A stretch of 64,000 nt of DNA, taken from the NCBI RefSeq assembly GCF_028554725.1, contig NC_071671.1, forward strand, positions 63,661,001 through 63,725,000, read 5' to 3'. Positions within the stretch are counted from its first letter, which is position 1. The number at the start of each line of letters is the position of its first letter. This DNA is from Zeugodacus cucurbitae. Its lineage: Eukaryota > Arthropoda > Insecta > Diptera > Tephritidae. The notes beneath the pieces were generated by a model. It saw only the letters and a program-made list of their open reading frames with translations, was not told the DNA's origin and did not search any database. Position numbers and translations under genes: made by a program. Below are positions 10,209 through 25,200 of the stretch, in pieces.

Positions 10209-13200
10209 GTAAGTAGAAACCAATGGCTTGATTAGCTATAAAAGAATTTACTTGTTTGAAAAGTTGTGCTTTAGATATCTGAAATGAAAGTTTTGTGTTT
10301 TGCGGATAGATTTTCTCTTTCCTCTTGATATATCTTTTATGAGAATTACAAGTTATGAGATTTGTGTCTGAGTTATGAGATAATGACTTTTCTGATTAAC
10401 TATGGTTTCCAAGAAAATAATATTAATGATATACCACGTAGGTTGACAAGTCCATATAGTTTCTGTAAGTGAGAGACTCTAGAATTAAGATCATATCCCT
10501 CGTTAGACCTTCATAAGGCACATGGAAGATTCTGAGTACTGTTTGGATCTCTTTAATTCAGATTGCTTCTAGTATATTCTCAGAATCTCGTTCTTGTTCT
10601 GGGAAAGATCGGGAATGATGAGATATCTATGTGACTGAGGCTTAGTTTGTAACAAAAGAATGATTGTAATAGGAAAATGCTGTCGAAAGTTTGGAAAAAC
10701 AGCATAAACGGTCCAACAAAATATAGCTCTCGTTTAAACGAGGAAAGCTTTTTAGCCTACCAAGTGTCTTGTATTGTCTTTGCATAATAAAATTTCCCTC
10801 TCAGGTAATTTTTGAATTATTATGTCAAAAATTTGCTATAATTCATCAAGAAAAAGGAAGACATTTCGGCTTCATTGTATTATTTAATTGAATTTCATAA
10901 TACTTAAATCCCAACTTGCATAATAATAAATAAAAAATACAACAAAAAAATTTTCAAAATTTTCACGCAATTTTCAAACAAAACTGACGGGAATATCTGT
11001 CACAACAATGATGAATACTTGACATACCGCGGGAAATTGTATCTTAACGAGCGCGCACACACACACATTCAACCAACAACAATTTGCGAAGCACATCAAA
11101 GAAATTGTCAACCGCATAATTGACGTAGCCGACAAAGTTAGTAAGCCATAAAGCATTCTGCTAAGGCAGCGTTGAAAAGTCTACAAAAGCGATATCGCAG
11201 ATCCAGCAGCCTGTTATGCATAGCAGCAATAACGAATGCAGCAACAACAACAACAACAGTTATAGTTGTTTGCTTTTGCGGCAGAATAAAAACTAGTCGG
11301 ATCAGATGAGGCTTGCACTCAAGCCTGTTGGTAGTGGCAAAAGTGTTGTGTTAGAAAAACAAAAAAAAAGGCAAATGAAAATGCAAATTTTCAAAGTAAA
11401 AGCAATGCAAATAAGCAAGATAAATCGATGCTGCAATTTACATACTTTCATGCACATATATGTATGTCTATATGTATGTGCAGGCATGCGTGCTGAAATG
11501 ACATATAGTCATATACCAACACAGGCGCTTATTTATTGGGTTGCCATGATAATCACATTTATATGGCGCCGCAGTAGAATGCATATGGACAACAACAAGC
11601 GCGGCGTTATGGAAATGCAAAAAGTGAGAGTATTTATTTGCAAGTTGAAAAGAGACCCTGCAGGAAATTTTATGTGTTATGAAGGAGCGAATTTATAGCG
11701 GAGCCCAGAGAGAGGTTTCTTTTCGATTTTAAATTATAAAAAAATTAGTTATTGTTGTTGTAATAATGGAAAGAGATTTTTAGAATACTTTCAAGGAATA
11801 TTTTCTAAAGTTGAAACACGACTCTCGAGCTAGCTCTTCATTTAAATATTTTTTATTTATTTTTGATTTTTATGTTTTTTAAGAAAAATTTTAACGTGAT
11901 AATTTCAAATCAGATAAATTTTTTTGTCTAAATTAAATATAAAACTGAACTCTCCAAAATCTAAAAATTTTATGAAAAGTTTTTTAACCTAAAAAATTAC
12001 TCAAAAAAGTACCTCCACTGGCTTATGAAAAATATACCTATTCTAAAAATTAAATAATCATAATTATATGGAGTGGAAGTTTTGAAATTTTATTCAAATT
12101 GAATTTAATATTTTTCTAAACAAAAAAAATATATTAAATTGTTCTCACAGGGCATGTACCAACCACTAGAAGTGTGAAGTGTGTATGAGTCTATACACAC
12201 ATTGATTACAAAATTTTCCATAGCCAATAGATTCCCACGGTAGTTTAAATGACAACAATGACAAAAATTGACAGTCATTATATGCGCGATGCCTGCGATG
12301 CTGGCTGAATATTACCGCAATAACAATTAGTGTGAGAATTTATGATTTGTTGTTATGATTTGTTAATGATATCGCTCAATTAGTAATTGATTCTAATTGT
12401 TAATAATTTTTCATTAATAACCAAGACATTTTTTTTCATTAATAGCGTAAGTGGAAAAATGAAAGGTATTTGCGATATGTTTCTAGATAATGATTAATGA
12501 ATTGATTCGAGCATTTTTTTTTTTTTAATTTGTAACTATTGGATTTTTAAGCTCTATAGCAAAACTATGCTCCAACACACGTTCGCTTTTCGTTATAGAC
12601 GATGGCAAGGTCCTTCAATATTATATTTAATATTACAATATTTTCAATTTATGCTACAAATTATACACTTCACTCTAAAAAATACACAAATACCCTAACA
12701 TCCCAGCTCATAAATAAATATTTAGTTCAAGGTCGTACTAAAAACAGTCACAAATAATGCCTGATTAATACAGAAATATCTATGTTTATAATATTTTACG
12801 CAAAATTAAAGCTTAGTTGAAATTTAGTTTAAATACTTTTTGATTACCAGCTCTTTATTTCAAGTACCTACACCCAGTTTACCAATGAAGCACTCGCTTT
12901 TGCTTCCAATCGAATTTCGCCACTTTCAATTAAACTTTCTGGTATAAAATGCACAGCCTGTTTGTTGTTTGTGCAGCGATGCATGAAACGCCATAATCAG
13001 GGGTCTAGGAGTTTTTCCAACAATTTAATTACAATTATTTGCGCATAAAAACACGGAAAAGCGCCGGGTTGCAATAAAATTTTCTTAAAGCAATGCTTAT
13101 TTTTTTGTATATTAAGAAAAAAAATACGAAATCTATTTAAAAAGTGTGGTTATGTAAACATGGAATTATTGACGAATTATTTACACAGTATAGTTAAATA

Positions 13201-16200
13201 GTAGTTAAAAGGCAATGAAAGCAAATAGTTATGGCTTAATAGGGGATTGTATGGATTTAGTATAGTACAAACTGTATCAGCTTATCAGGAATGGTCGCTT
13301 AATATGAGATAAAGTTCCATAATACGTAATATTTTCATAAAAGTTGTGGACACTAACACCACAAGAGGATGAGATCTTCTGGTAGGGGAAGGTCTTTTAA
13401 ATGGCCATTGTTTCATCGGGATCCACGGATCTCGGGATCATCGCAATATCAGCGGATGCTAGTAGTAATAGAAGCTGCGTGGAAGATGACGAGGTGGAAT
13501 TATCACAGCACTTTCTTCTGAAATATCCAGCGAGATCAATACAAAGATTTTTTTAGATCTCACTTTCTAAAACAAAGAAAACCGCGCGAACTAACGAATA
13601 TAGGAATGAAAAATCTGTATATTTGTAGGGGATCCGTCGAGTCTTAATATCCAAACAAGGAGCGTGTTTATCTCTGGAGAACAGCCTCACAACCTAACCT
13701 CAACTAAGACTGGTGATCCATACAACCTAGGTTGTATTTATGTCCTTTATGTTAGAAATACTGTCTCTCAAATTAACACAGCTAATGTTCATGTAATGAT
13801 TGTCATTTAAATATGTTCCTGAGACGAAAGTTCACCGTTTAGTAGAGTGTATTGTATTGTAAAGAAGAGACTTTCAAATTGTTTCTTAATGTTTAAGATC
13901 AGTTCTTTCGTATTTCAAATTATCAAATTATCCAAACTATCCCTTCAATCTGCAATATAGATTTTAAATTTGGATTTGATATAACTATAGTTCTAGATCG
14001 TACGCTGTGAGAACCAACAATAGTTTATGCCCCCATAGACAAAAGACATTGTTGTAACCCCTATAAAACTGTCATACTAATCAAATTCCATTAGTTGCCT
14101 TCTTACTTGACAACCTCAACCTACCCTAACCAGCTTTGGTACAACCTACTATATTCTTATGATAAATTATAAATTTACATACTAAATTTTAAGTGACATA
14201 AACAAGTTACTCTAGTTACTTGCCATTTTATCTAACCACTTTTACATTTTTGTCGCTTTAATTTGCAGCGCCTGTCAGGTGTGCACACCGAATGCCACCA
14301 ACACGGTATGGAGTCACTGTCAATGCGTACTTGCCGATGGTGTTGAACGCGGTATACTCACGGTGAACCGTATGATACCCGGTCCCAGTATACAGGTGTG
14401 TGAGAATGACAAAGTTGTTATCGATGTGGAAAATCATATGGAGGGCATGGAGACAACGATACATTGGCACGGTATTTGGCAGCGTGGCTCACAATACTAC
14501 GATGGCGTGCCATTTGTGACACAGTGTCCCATACAGCAAGGCAACACATTCAGGTGGGTTAGAAGATTGAGAGGAACATTTAAAAAATATGTAATATTTC
14601 ATATAAAAAATATATATAAAAAAAAAATTATTTATATAAAAAAAATAATAATACAATTAAATAAATTTTTTTAATTCTAATTTCTTTTTAATTAAATAAA
14701 TTTTAATTTTTTTAAGTCAAAAATTAAAAAAAAATTTACTTTAAAAATATTTTTTTATAAAAAATTTTATAATAAAAATATGTAATTATAAAAAAAATAT
14801 ATTTTTTTTTAATTTTTAAATTAAAAAAATATTAAAAAAAAAATATTATCGAATAAATATATATTTATATTTTTAAATGCGAATAAATATTTTTTCTTTA
14901 AAATATTAAAAAACATAATAATTAATAAAAAAAATTATTTAAATAAAAAAAAATAAAAATACGAAGAAATAACTTTTTTTTCAATAAAATATTTTTTTTT
15001 TCACAAAACAGATACCAATGGACCGGCAATGCTGGCACCCACTTCTGGCATTCTCATCATGGTCTGCAAAAATTGGACGGTATTTACGGCAGCATTGTAG
15101 TGCGTCAACCACCATCACGTGATCCCAACTCACATTTGTACGATTTCGATTTGACCACACACATTATGTTGATCAGCGATTGGTTGCATGAAGATGCCGC
15201 CGAACGTTATCCCGGCCGTTTGGCTGTCAATACTGGACAAGATCCCGAATCGGTGCTCATCAACGGCAAGGGTCAATTCCGTGATCCCAACACCGGTTTC
15301 ATGACAAATACACCACTCGAAATATTCACCATTACACCGGGACGTCGCTATCGTTTCCGTATGATTAACGCTTTCGCATCCGTCTGCCCGGCGCAAGTGA
15401 CAATTGAGGGTCACACGATGACAGTGATTGCCACCGATGGTGAACCGGTGCATCCGGTTGATGTGAACACAATTATATCGTTCTCGGGTGAGTAATACGA
15501 TAGTATGATAAGTGATTTAGAGTAGTGGAACAATAGTAATGTTTGAACTATTTCTAAAAGTGAGAAAAAGGCAATATGTGTCACTTGTCAATATGTGTAA
15601 CAATTGTTGTTGTTATTATTTATTTATTTTTTAATTGTTACTTGACTGTTTGTTGTTGTGATTTTATGCATAAAATTACTCGCATTTATTATACAAAACT
15701 CATGCACACTACCTAATACACCCATATCTCATGTTACTCTAATAACAAGCTGTCACTTTGATTGGCCAGTCATGCTGCGGTGCCTGGACATAGCAACGCA
15801 CGAAACTCATTCATAATGTGAAAATACTCATTAATAATCAATTGAACTCGAGTGTTTGTGCGTAGTCTAGCGCCCCATTTATGGTTTTTAATATTTATAA
15901 CTTTGTAATGTCATTCGCATGCAACACCCTGTACATTCAACTGCTAAGTCAGATCAGCGATCGATGGATCAGCGCGAAGTTGCCACTTGCTAAATGCCAA
16001 ATATACCACACAATAATATGGTGTAAAGCATAGACAAAATAAGAAACTGTATAAAATTATAAAAACAACAACAACATAATTCTAGCTAGGTCTAGTTAAC
16101 GTTAGAAATAAATTAATAAGTTAACATAAAGCACAGTTTCAAATGCATTACAACAACAGCAAAATTATGGCGATACATTGCTGCTACTTGAAAATAAAAC

Positions 16201-19200
16201 TGCTCGCATACCACTAGTTAGCAGTATGTATAAATTAGTATAAATAGACAAGTGCGCGCCACAAAGTCATACATATACATATATTAGCACTTAACATGTC
16301 TATTCATTACAGTATACAAATAAACATAGTCTAAACGAGGTGGAAAGGAAACACTTAGTAGTCGACACTGATAATATTGATTTAATGCGAGTTAAATTAT
16401 GGTGGCTTAAAGGCCACGCAGGTCCATATATAATCCATTCTAAATCTATATGTTTGCATATTTGCATAATCTATATGCTTGTTGGCAGGAAATATATACA
16501 AATATTAGTGTAATGGACGCTGAAATATTGCAAGTGAGAGTTTAAGGCAAAGGTGAATGAAATAATTTTCGTTTGCATTAGGGTGGTACTAAGTTTTTGT
16601 GGTTGAACATAACTTTAACTAGATCTGTAAAAGATAAATATTTATTAGCTACTTCTCCATACTTTTTAAGAAATAAATAAAATACAGCAGAGATTTTAAA
16701 TTTTCGATGGTTACTTCTTGATCATCCGATAGCTGTAAAAAACACCGTAGATGGCGCTGTAGTCAGAATATTTATAATTCTCCTGTTTAGGGTCTGTTTT
16801 TATTAATTTTTCGAACACAAATTAATTTTTATTAAAAATTTCTAAAATCCAATAGATGGCGCTGTGGTTAAGAAATTTATTATTCTCATTATTAGGGAGA
16901 TCTGGTTTCATTGTTAAAAAAATTATGTTTTCTCAAAAACTTCTCCATCATCTAGTGTCTATATAAAGTCCATAGAATTTATAGAATTTAGTTTTTCTTC
17001 ATCATCTAGCTACAATAAAAAGGACGTAGATGGCACTGGGGTGAATTTATTTATTATTCTCATATGTTGAGTATATAGAGGTATCCTTTCATTAATTAAA
17101 AATAAAATATATATATATTTTGTAAAACACTTCTCGATCAACTAGTTTCAATATAAAATCCATAAGTGTCATTGTAGTCGAGATATGTATTATTCTTCTT
17201 TTTAGGTCTGCTTTCGTAATTTTTAAGAAAAAATATTTTTCTGTAAAAAATAGATTTCAAAACCCCAAATTTTACGCTTTTTCGCTGAGTAAATCAGTTC
17301 TTACTTCATTATACTTAATTAGTCAACCACATTACAATTAATTAACAAAAAATGTTTTTCACATCAAGTGCACCCCTAATGTACGCATATTTTAACAATC
17401 CATTATTTATTGTGAACAGCTTATTTTCATAATATAATCTGTTAAGGAAGTATATTTGTACAAAATACTTGTTCTATTTCTTAATTGAAAAATTAAACTC
17501 ATATAACTGTAAGTCTGCGTAATGTATTTACTTTATGACTAAAGGTGCGAACAATTGCTTGGATTAAGCAATTACTTCAATTAATTTATTAAACTAATAA
17601 CAAACAAGTGCAATAATAAATTAATAATTTTATGATTATTAGAGTTCTTACAATTTCTAAATACTTTAAAGCGAGTTGCAATAAAATATGCACACTCACG
17701 TAAGCTATTACGTTAGCAACTCATTAAAAACAAATTGCAAAACAAGTGTTAAAATAAATATAACTGTCATAAATTACGGCATTTTAAATGCGTGAAAGGC
17801 GTTTAGCACACAAACATTTTAGTGCATTAGGAAATTGATTTAATTGATAGGCAATTAGTGATTAGTAATTTGCTAAATTAAGGGTTCGATTGCAAGGCAA
17901 AAACATTAAAATTATTTATTATGGTTAACTGTCAAACTGTAAAAATTATTTTTAACGTAACGGATGTTATTAAAATATTTAAATTTTACTTGTAATAACT
18001 ATTTTATATAACTTTTATGTTCAAAGTTGAATTAATTGTTAATGAGTGGTTGTGTAAAAACGCCTTAATTGTTCAATTTATTAAATAATAACCTGCAATT
18101 TCCTTCTTCATTATCTATTCCAAACAACATGAGTAATAATTTCGGAAATTTCACTTTCTCTTTCACACAAAAGAAACACCGCAACAACCTTCATAAATCG
18201 CATATTCATGCTCGACTTCTTGAAATTATCGGTAATGCGCATTCAATTAAGATTTTGTAACCATTGAGGTAGACAAAAATGTATGGAAATTTGTATGTGG
18301 GTCATAGCTTGCTCTGATTTTTCATAAATCTTCACTTTTATCGCCTATAATTGGTTAAACAATTATCCACTTCAACAATGATTACAAACCTCGGCAAGGC
18401 AAGCTTTTAAATACTGCTGCAGGTGTTTATCGCGCCAGGCCCACTTTCTTATCTCTGCTTCTTATCGCATACATAATTTCAGTTCACTATATTACACTTT
18501 ATATGTTTTCCGACAAAAATATTACAAAACAAATTTTCTAGCCAGTCGTATAATCAGCTACCAGTGCGGTTTTAATGAATTGTGCATTTTATTGTGCTCC
18601 ACAAAGGCAGTATAAAGCTTATGAGTACTTATAAACCGTTTCATGGAAATCATAAACACGCGCACTCCACTATTATTACTAATAATCAAGTGGCTAACGG
18701 CAATTAAAATTTGAATTTCAGTGCATTACACGCGCATTTACATTTTTGGTATAATTTTTGGTAGAATTGTCTCATTACATGTGAGTAATTGGAGATCAAA
18801 AGTTGAGTTGTTTGAAATGGAGTATGAGTATTACATACCCTGAAAAGAATTTGGTTATATTTATTTCTAAGAAATTTCATGCGATTTTTGTTATAAAAGT
18901 CGTAAAATTTTTCTTATTTCAGAATTGTGTTCATTAAATATTCAATGAAATATTTTTTGATTATTTTTCTATAACAATTAGTCACCATGCATTGACCTTT
19001 GCCAAAATCTACACACAACTGTGTCTTTAGCCTTTCTATTGTCTTATTAACTTTAAAACACATTTGCTATAATTAAGTGCTTCACAAATACCATTAATAA
19101 ACATTTACCAACACAAGTAGTCAACAATGTGTAATTACAGAAGAATTAATTACACTTATTAATAACGATTTTTAAGCTCATATTTTTTAATTGAGTCATA

Positions 19201-22200
19201 AACGAAGCTTAAGCGTTAAGTTGAAATATCTTTTGGTCGCCATATCATAATTAAAATAATTAATAAAGTAACATAATGCACAGTTACAACAATGCACCGC
19301 TGCAGTTTTATCGCCAAGACCCTGTCTATTTATTAAATTTTTACTTTATTTATCTCTAGTTTTTTAGTCGATCAAAATATTCTGTAGATTAACTAAAACA
19401 AGTTTAAAAAAATGTTTCAAAGGTGACTTGTATCAATAACTCATACACGATTTACTTGTACGATGCTCTTAATAGAGTTCAATTAGCTTTGTCACCTGTA
19501 ATTACAGAAAATTCACAGCTTGAATGCATTGAACCAATTTGTAATGTTATACTTGTACCTTGTTCATGACTAGCATCTAAATGTAACAGGTTAAGCATTG
19601 TTTAAGCGCTCCCTTTTGCGTTGAGACAAACAACTAAGTAGATAATTATGTGCTAATTATGTAGAGCAGTCAATTAGTGACTTGACAAAACAAATTTTAC
19701 GCTTGTAAGCTATTTTATAGTAATAATTATATAGTATGTAGAGTGGACCTATTGTTTAGTGAACTTTATTGTAATTTTATTAATAATAATTTATTTTCTG
19801 GTTTGCGGAATTTATTGAACTAAACTCAAAGTTAATTTAACAGTAGTTATTAAAAAATTACCAAAATTTAGAACTAACGATTACTAAGGACTTTTGCTAG
19901 ACTAAAAATTCCTGATTTTTGGTTGCTCAAAATCAAACAGTCCTTAGAAAATATATATTTCGATCTATATGTCTGGAATTTATTAAGTTACATCTAAACC
20001 TTATGTATTCTTCAATTGAATCATCAGAATTATGTAAAGTTTGTTCATTTAAATTGGGTGTCAAAAGCTCCAAAATCGAAATCATAGGAATTATGAAAGA
20101 TACATTAACATTCTAAGATTTAATTCTACATAGATACAGCATAGAACATTACAAATACGGTTCAAGAAGTCTTGAGTTGCCTCTAAAATCTCTGTTGATC
20201 TATTTCTGCCATGAAAAAGCTTCTTCAGCTCGGAAATTTACTGTTAACTGCCGATGGGCGATCGTGATCAAATGTAATTTTGGATGCTGATCGAAAATAA
20301 TGTGGTTCAAAAAGTCTTGAGTTGCCTCTAAAGTCTCCGTTGATCTATTTCTGCCATGAAAAAGCTTCTTCAGCTCGGAAATTTGCTGTCATCTGCTGAA
20401 GGGCGATCGTGATGAAATAAAATTTTGGATGCTGATCGAAAACAGAACGATCTTACGTCCGATCTGACAAATGTAGGGTTTCATAACTATTAAACCAATT
20501 CGAAATAGCCGATGGGCTTTTATAAGAAGCTTTTAAACATATAACTTCTTCTAACCACATAATACCCGCGGAAATAAGATACCCAAAAACTAATATTGAT
20601 ATTTTTATTGTTTTTTCTTTTCAAATAACAAATGCAGTTGAAAGACAATTTATTAACTGTAAATTGAATTAATGCTGACACATTACATTAATTTGCCAAT
20701 ATTAATAGTATTGGCATTTCCCAATAATTGTATTAATCAATAACCACACTAACTGATCAACGAGCACACCACATCAGCACTGAGCAGTCATATGTGAGCG
20801 CGATTCATAAACGGGCTTACAACAATTACGCTCTCAATAAATATGAAGCGGGTGTTCCCAAGTGGTCAGCTGCTAATGTGTGACTATTAAATGTTCAGAA
20901 ATCAATTAATTAAAGAAATCATGGTCAAATCATTACAACAAACACAACTAAAATAATGAAAAAGAACAACAACAACAACAGTCAACTGTCTTATAGCTGT
21001 TGTTTAAAGAATTTTAAATTTATAATTAATATTTTTTCAAAATTTTACGCTTGTAAGTTTTCAACATTTCCTAGTTAAGTAATAATGTATTATTCAACAA
21101 TATGTTACAGTTTGAACTTTTAAGCTATTTTTAGATTTATTTCTTATTTTTTATGATTTTTTTCTCAATGATTTTCCATTTTTGAATGTTAAACATACAT
21201 GTGTCTGTACATGAACCTTTCGAATATCGCACACTCATTCACTCACTCCCTCACTTCTTTTGTGTCACAAATGCATTGCAGGCGAACGCTATGACTTCAT
21301 TATCAATGCCAATCAACCTGTCGGCGCTTACTGGATACAGGTGCGCGGTCTGGGTGAATGTGGCATTCGTCGCGCTCAACAGTTGGGCATTTTGCGTTAT
21401 GCGCGCGGCCCCTATCAACCAGCATCGGCACCACCAACCTACGATGTCGGCATACCACAGGGTGTGGTAAGTAAATTGACTTTTAGTTTTTCTACATTTT
21501 TTATTGTTGTTTTTGTTATTGCTCTACTAAAATCGAAACCAAAATAAGACAGATCATAAGAAACTATAACAACAATCACATAAACATATTTCACAAGTGT
21601 AATGGCTATTCAGGGCATAGCCTTTAACGATTTATTTGCATATTTTCGTTCCCATTTGAACGCTTTAATGTGTGCGCGTTCGAGAAAAAAACCCGCGTGA
21701 CTCAATACACAGGCGCTTGCGCATGCGCAACAGCGTATATATGTGTGTTTGTACTTTTGCGCTAAGTGATTGTATGAAACTGAGATAATTATATTTTTAC
21801 AATTTGATCGTCATCTACGTTCTGCATATAAGTTGGAGTCTGCGTGGTTTTGCTCGCAATTAAGCAAAAATAAATATTAAATGGTGTTAGTATGAATACA
21901 TTGTACAATTAAGACAAGCGCAAGAATATTCTTAGACTATTTATATGGTGCAAATTTGTTAGATCATAGTTTATTCTAATTTCAATAACAAAAGCGTATT
22001 GATAGTGGTATTTTTGAGTCAAGAACTTAAATTTAAGGCGGAACAATTTTTGCAGAAAATATTGTGATATGTTTATAAAAGTTGGATTATAATTGTTTTT
22101 TGTAGTCCAAGCTGCTCATATATTATTTATTGAGCACAGATTTGAAAGAATTGTAGTTGAAATAGAGCGTACAATGGATGGCCATATATTATATACAACC

Positions 22201-25200
22201 TCTTAAGAAAGATTGTTGTATTTTTATTGAAGCGGATCAGAGATAGCTTAGCGGATATCTATGCTGGATTCTTTAAAAAATCAAGGAATTGAAAGTTGCA
22301 AATCTTAAGATATATTATAGACCAATTGAATAACGCAAATATTCCTAGTCTATAATAGATCAGTGTAACTAAAAAGGATTCACTATCAATGACTTTGCCA
22401 TAGACCACCCTATATTTACTAGTGTTCCAAGACCATGAATGCGTTCTTTCTTTTCCACAAAATTGTTTCCTCGATATTAGCCTTAAGGTTCTCATTCTTT
22501 CATGATTCTAGGTATACCACCTTATATTAACTTAGTTTTCCAAGACCATAAAGTTAGTTCTCCAAGATGGTTTATGTTTTCCAAATTTTTACTACCTAGA
22601 TATTAGCCTTAAGGTTGTGATTCATCATTAGATTACTGGAGGAATTAAAGACGGTTTCCATTTCCCTGAAATTCTGATTATTTGTTCTTTTTTCTTTTTA
22701 AAATAACATCTCCAAGCTAATTAGGCGACATCTTTGAGTCTGCTGTTTTGCTTCTCAATTTTTATTCATGAGACATTAACAAGTCCTACTAACTGCTATG
22801 TAAAATATTCGTATTCGGGGTTATATTACCCAAATTACTGTCAAGAACAGGAAAAAAGGAAAGTACGAATGCTTCAACAACCACTTAACATGGACCACCC
22901 AGATCTTAGGTCTTACACTTTTAACTATCAAATAGTACAAATTTCGTTGTCGTAGTCTGAATGTTTCATGAACAGAATTCGTTTTTGAAGCTCTCATCCT
23001 TGCAAAATTACTAGAAAAGCAACTACATATATTATTAATACATTGAAATTATTATACAGAACTTAGCTCAAATTCAACTGTTCAGCATAGTTTTTAAATA
23101 TTATATTTCAAATTTTAGTTTTTTATTTTTTTTGTTTGTTTCGCCAACAAAAACGACCAAAGACCTCGCAAATCCATAAGATTAGTACGAAAAAAAGTGA
23201 TTTACACAAAGTAATTAGTTCAATGACAATAGCAAGTTCATAAATCAATTAAGAACAATGAATAAGACACCAGACACCAACAGTAAAATCAAACAACTAA
23301 ATAAAGACAAATTCAATTCCGTGATTACTTTTGAATAACGAAAATGCAGAACTCTTAAGTGAATAGCATATCCGCCGACGTGCATATAATTGATTTATGC
23401 CAATCAATTTGTAAATTCACAGCACCACTCAAACCAAACCAAATAAACTATGAAGGTATTAAATAATAATGAACTAAAGAACAATTGCTACCAAGCTTTG
23501 AATTTGCCATTTCAAATAAATTGCGGCCAAATGGCAGCATGTGCAATAATAAAAATAAAATTTATAAAAAAAAAACTTTAGCATAAATTGCATAAGAACA
23601 TAAAAAAAACAGTTTACAAATTGTGTACCGAAAAAAATGGCGTCCGCTAATGCTTTGTTTACGCGCCAGATCGCCTGTTAGCCCGGTAAGTCAAAGACAT
23701 TCCAATGCACCACCGACGCTTGGTGACTGTGTGACTAAGTTGTGCCAGCATCAGCGCCCCCCTCCTAAAACACCATACTCCACTCAAATCCCAACTATGT
23801 AACTCTCTTAACATAACCTACCCGCCAGTCCCGCTCCTTCTCATTTGCTCGCGCGCAAAGCATAAGATCACGCACCAATTTGTGCTTGCAATCACACAGA
23901 GAAAACGTGAGTTGCTAGAAATAAATTCAATAATATTTATTTAAACAAATATTGTAAAAAAAAAAACAACAAAAACAAAGCAAATTTGTACAGAAATGCT
24001 CGTAAGCAATTGTGAAAATTGTGGCATTTACAATGGCTTGTAGCGGATCCAAATGCCAAAAGCATACATATTTCCATTTATACCTATAACTATATTGTAT
24101 CTAGCTAATCGCATATAGCACGTTTTATATATATACATATATGGCTATACATATATATATATATAAACTTATATAATAATATTGTAATTTTGGTTTATGG
24201 CTAAGCGCAGGTGCGCTTTGTATAGATCATTGTAAATACCGTTATATATATATATACATATATCAATATGCTTGTGATGAGCCTTTATTGTAGGTTTTAC
24301 AATATTTTTTTTTTAATTTTCTGGCAACTCTATTTTATAATGAATTCTGAACAAGCTCGAAAATGGTGTTTCAAATTTGGCTAAATTGTCTATATAGCTA
24401 GCTGCTTTACAGGTTAGAGCGTCCAAAAATTATTTTTGTTCGAAAAAAGTTTAATTGCTTGAGATCAGAAGATCAGAGGATCAGATATGCAGTCTTGAAA
24501 CAGAATTTCGATAGAATTTTGTCTCAAAAGTGTTCCACAAGAATTCATTATAAGACTGAGTTAGCTTGAAAAAGTATATAAAATTATTATATTTTATTAT
24601 TAATATTATATATTAATTATTATAAAAATATAAATAAATATATATATAAATTAAAAATTTCACTCATCTCTTCCCCCAAGCTGTATATGTATTTTGCTAA
24701 TCGATTTTTCTTTTACAATTTTTTTCTTTACAACCAACCAATTGAATACCAACCAATGAACCCAAACACCAAAAAAAAACCGTCATTATCTGTAAAAAAA
24801 ACCCCGAACTGCTCACTGACTTCACATCTAAAATCGCGCAAATGCAAAACTTTTCGGCAATAAAACAACAAAATTTAAAATCAAAAACAACAAAAACACG
24901 ATTTGATGTGAAATTTTTGTATATAAAAACCAACAAAAAACCTCAATTTATATTCCAAAAAAAAATATTTAAAAAAAAAATTAAATATTATGGCACAAAC
25001 ATATGTAAATAACTGCACACCACAATGCTTATGCTATAAAACTGTAAAAACAAATAATTGAAAATGAAAAAAACACGCCAACGCATGAAATCACAAAAAA
25101 AGGTCATGAATCCACTGGACGCACAATGTAATACGCCCCGTAATGATGCTGTGTGTGTGAGCCAGCTGAAGAGTGCTGTGGAAATTGATCGTGGCCTCTT

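Larger units (their letters stand above)
15488..21281 (+). other. Large laccase 2 intron
   Basis: A 5.8 kb phase-1 intron, AT-rich throughout. It contains two tandem-duplicated tracts, listed separately, and no exon or RNA gene that could be recognised. Short ORFs such as those at 18069 and 19919 have no conserved motif. The acceptor is ATGCATTGCAG. Confidence 0.7.
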
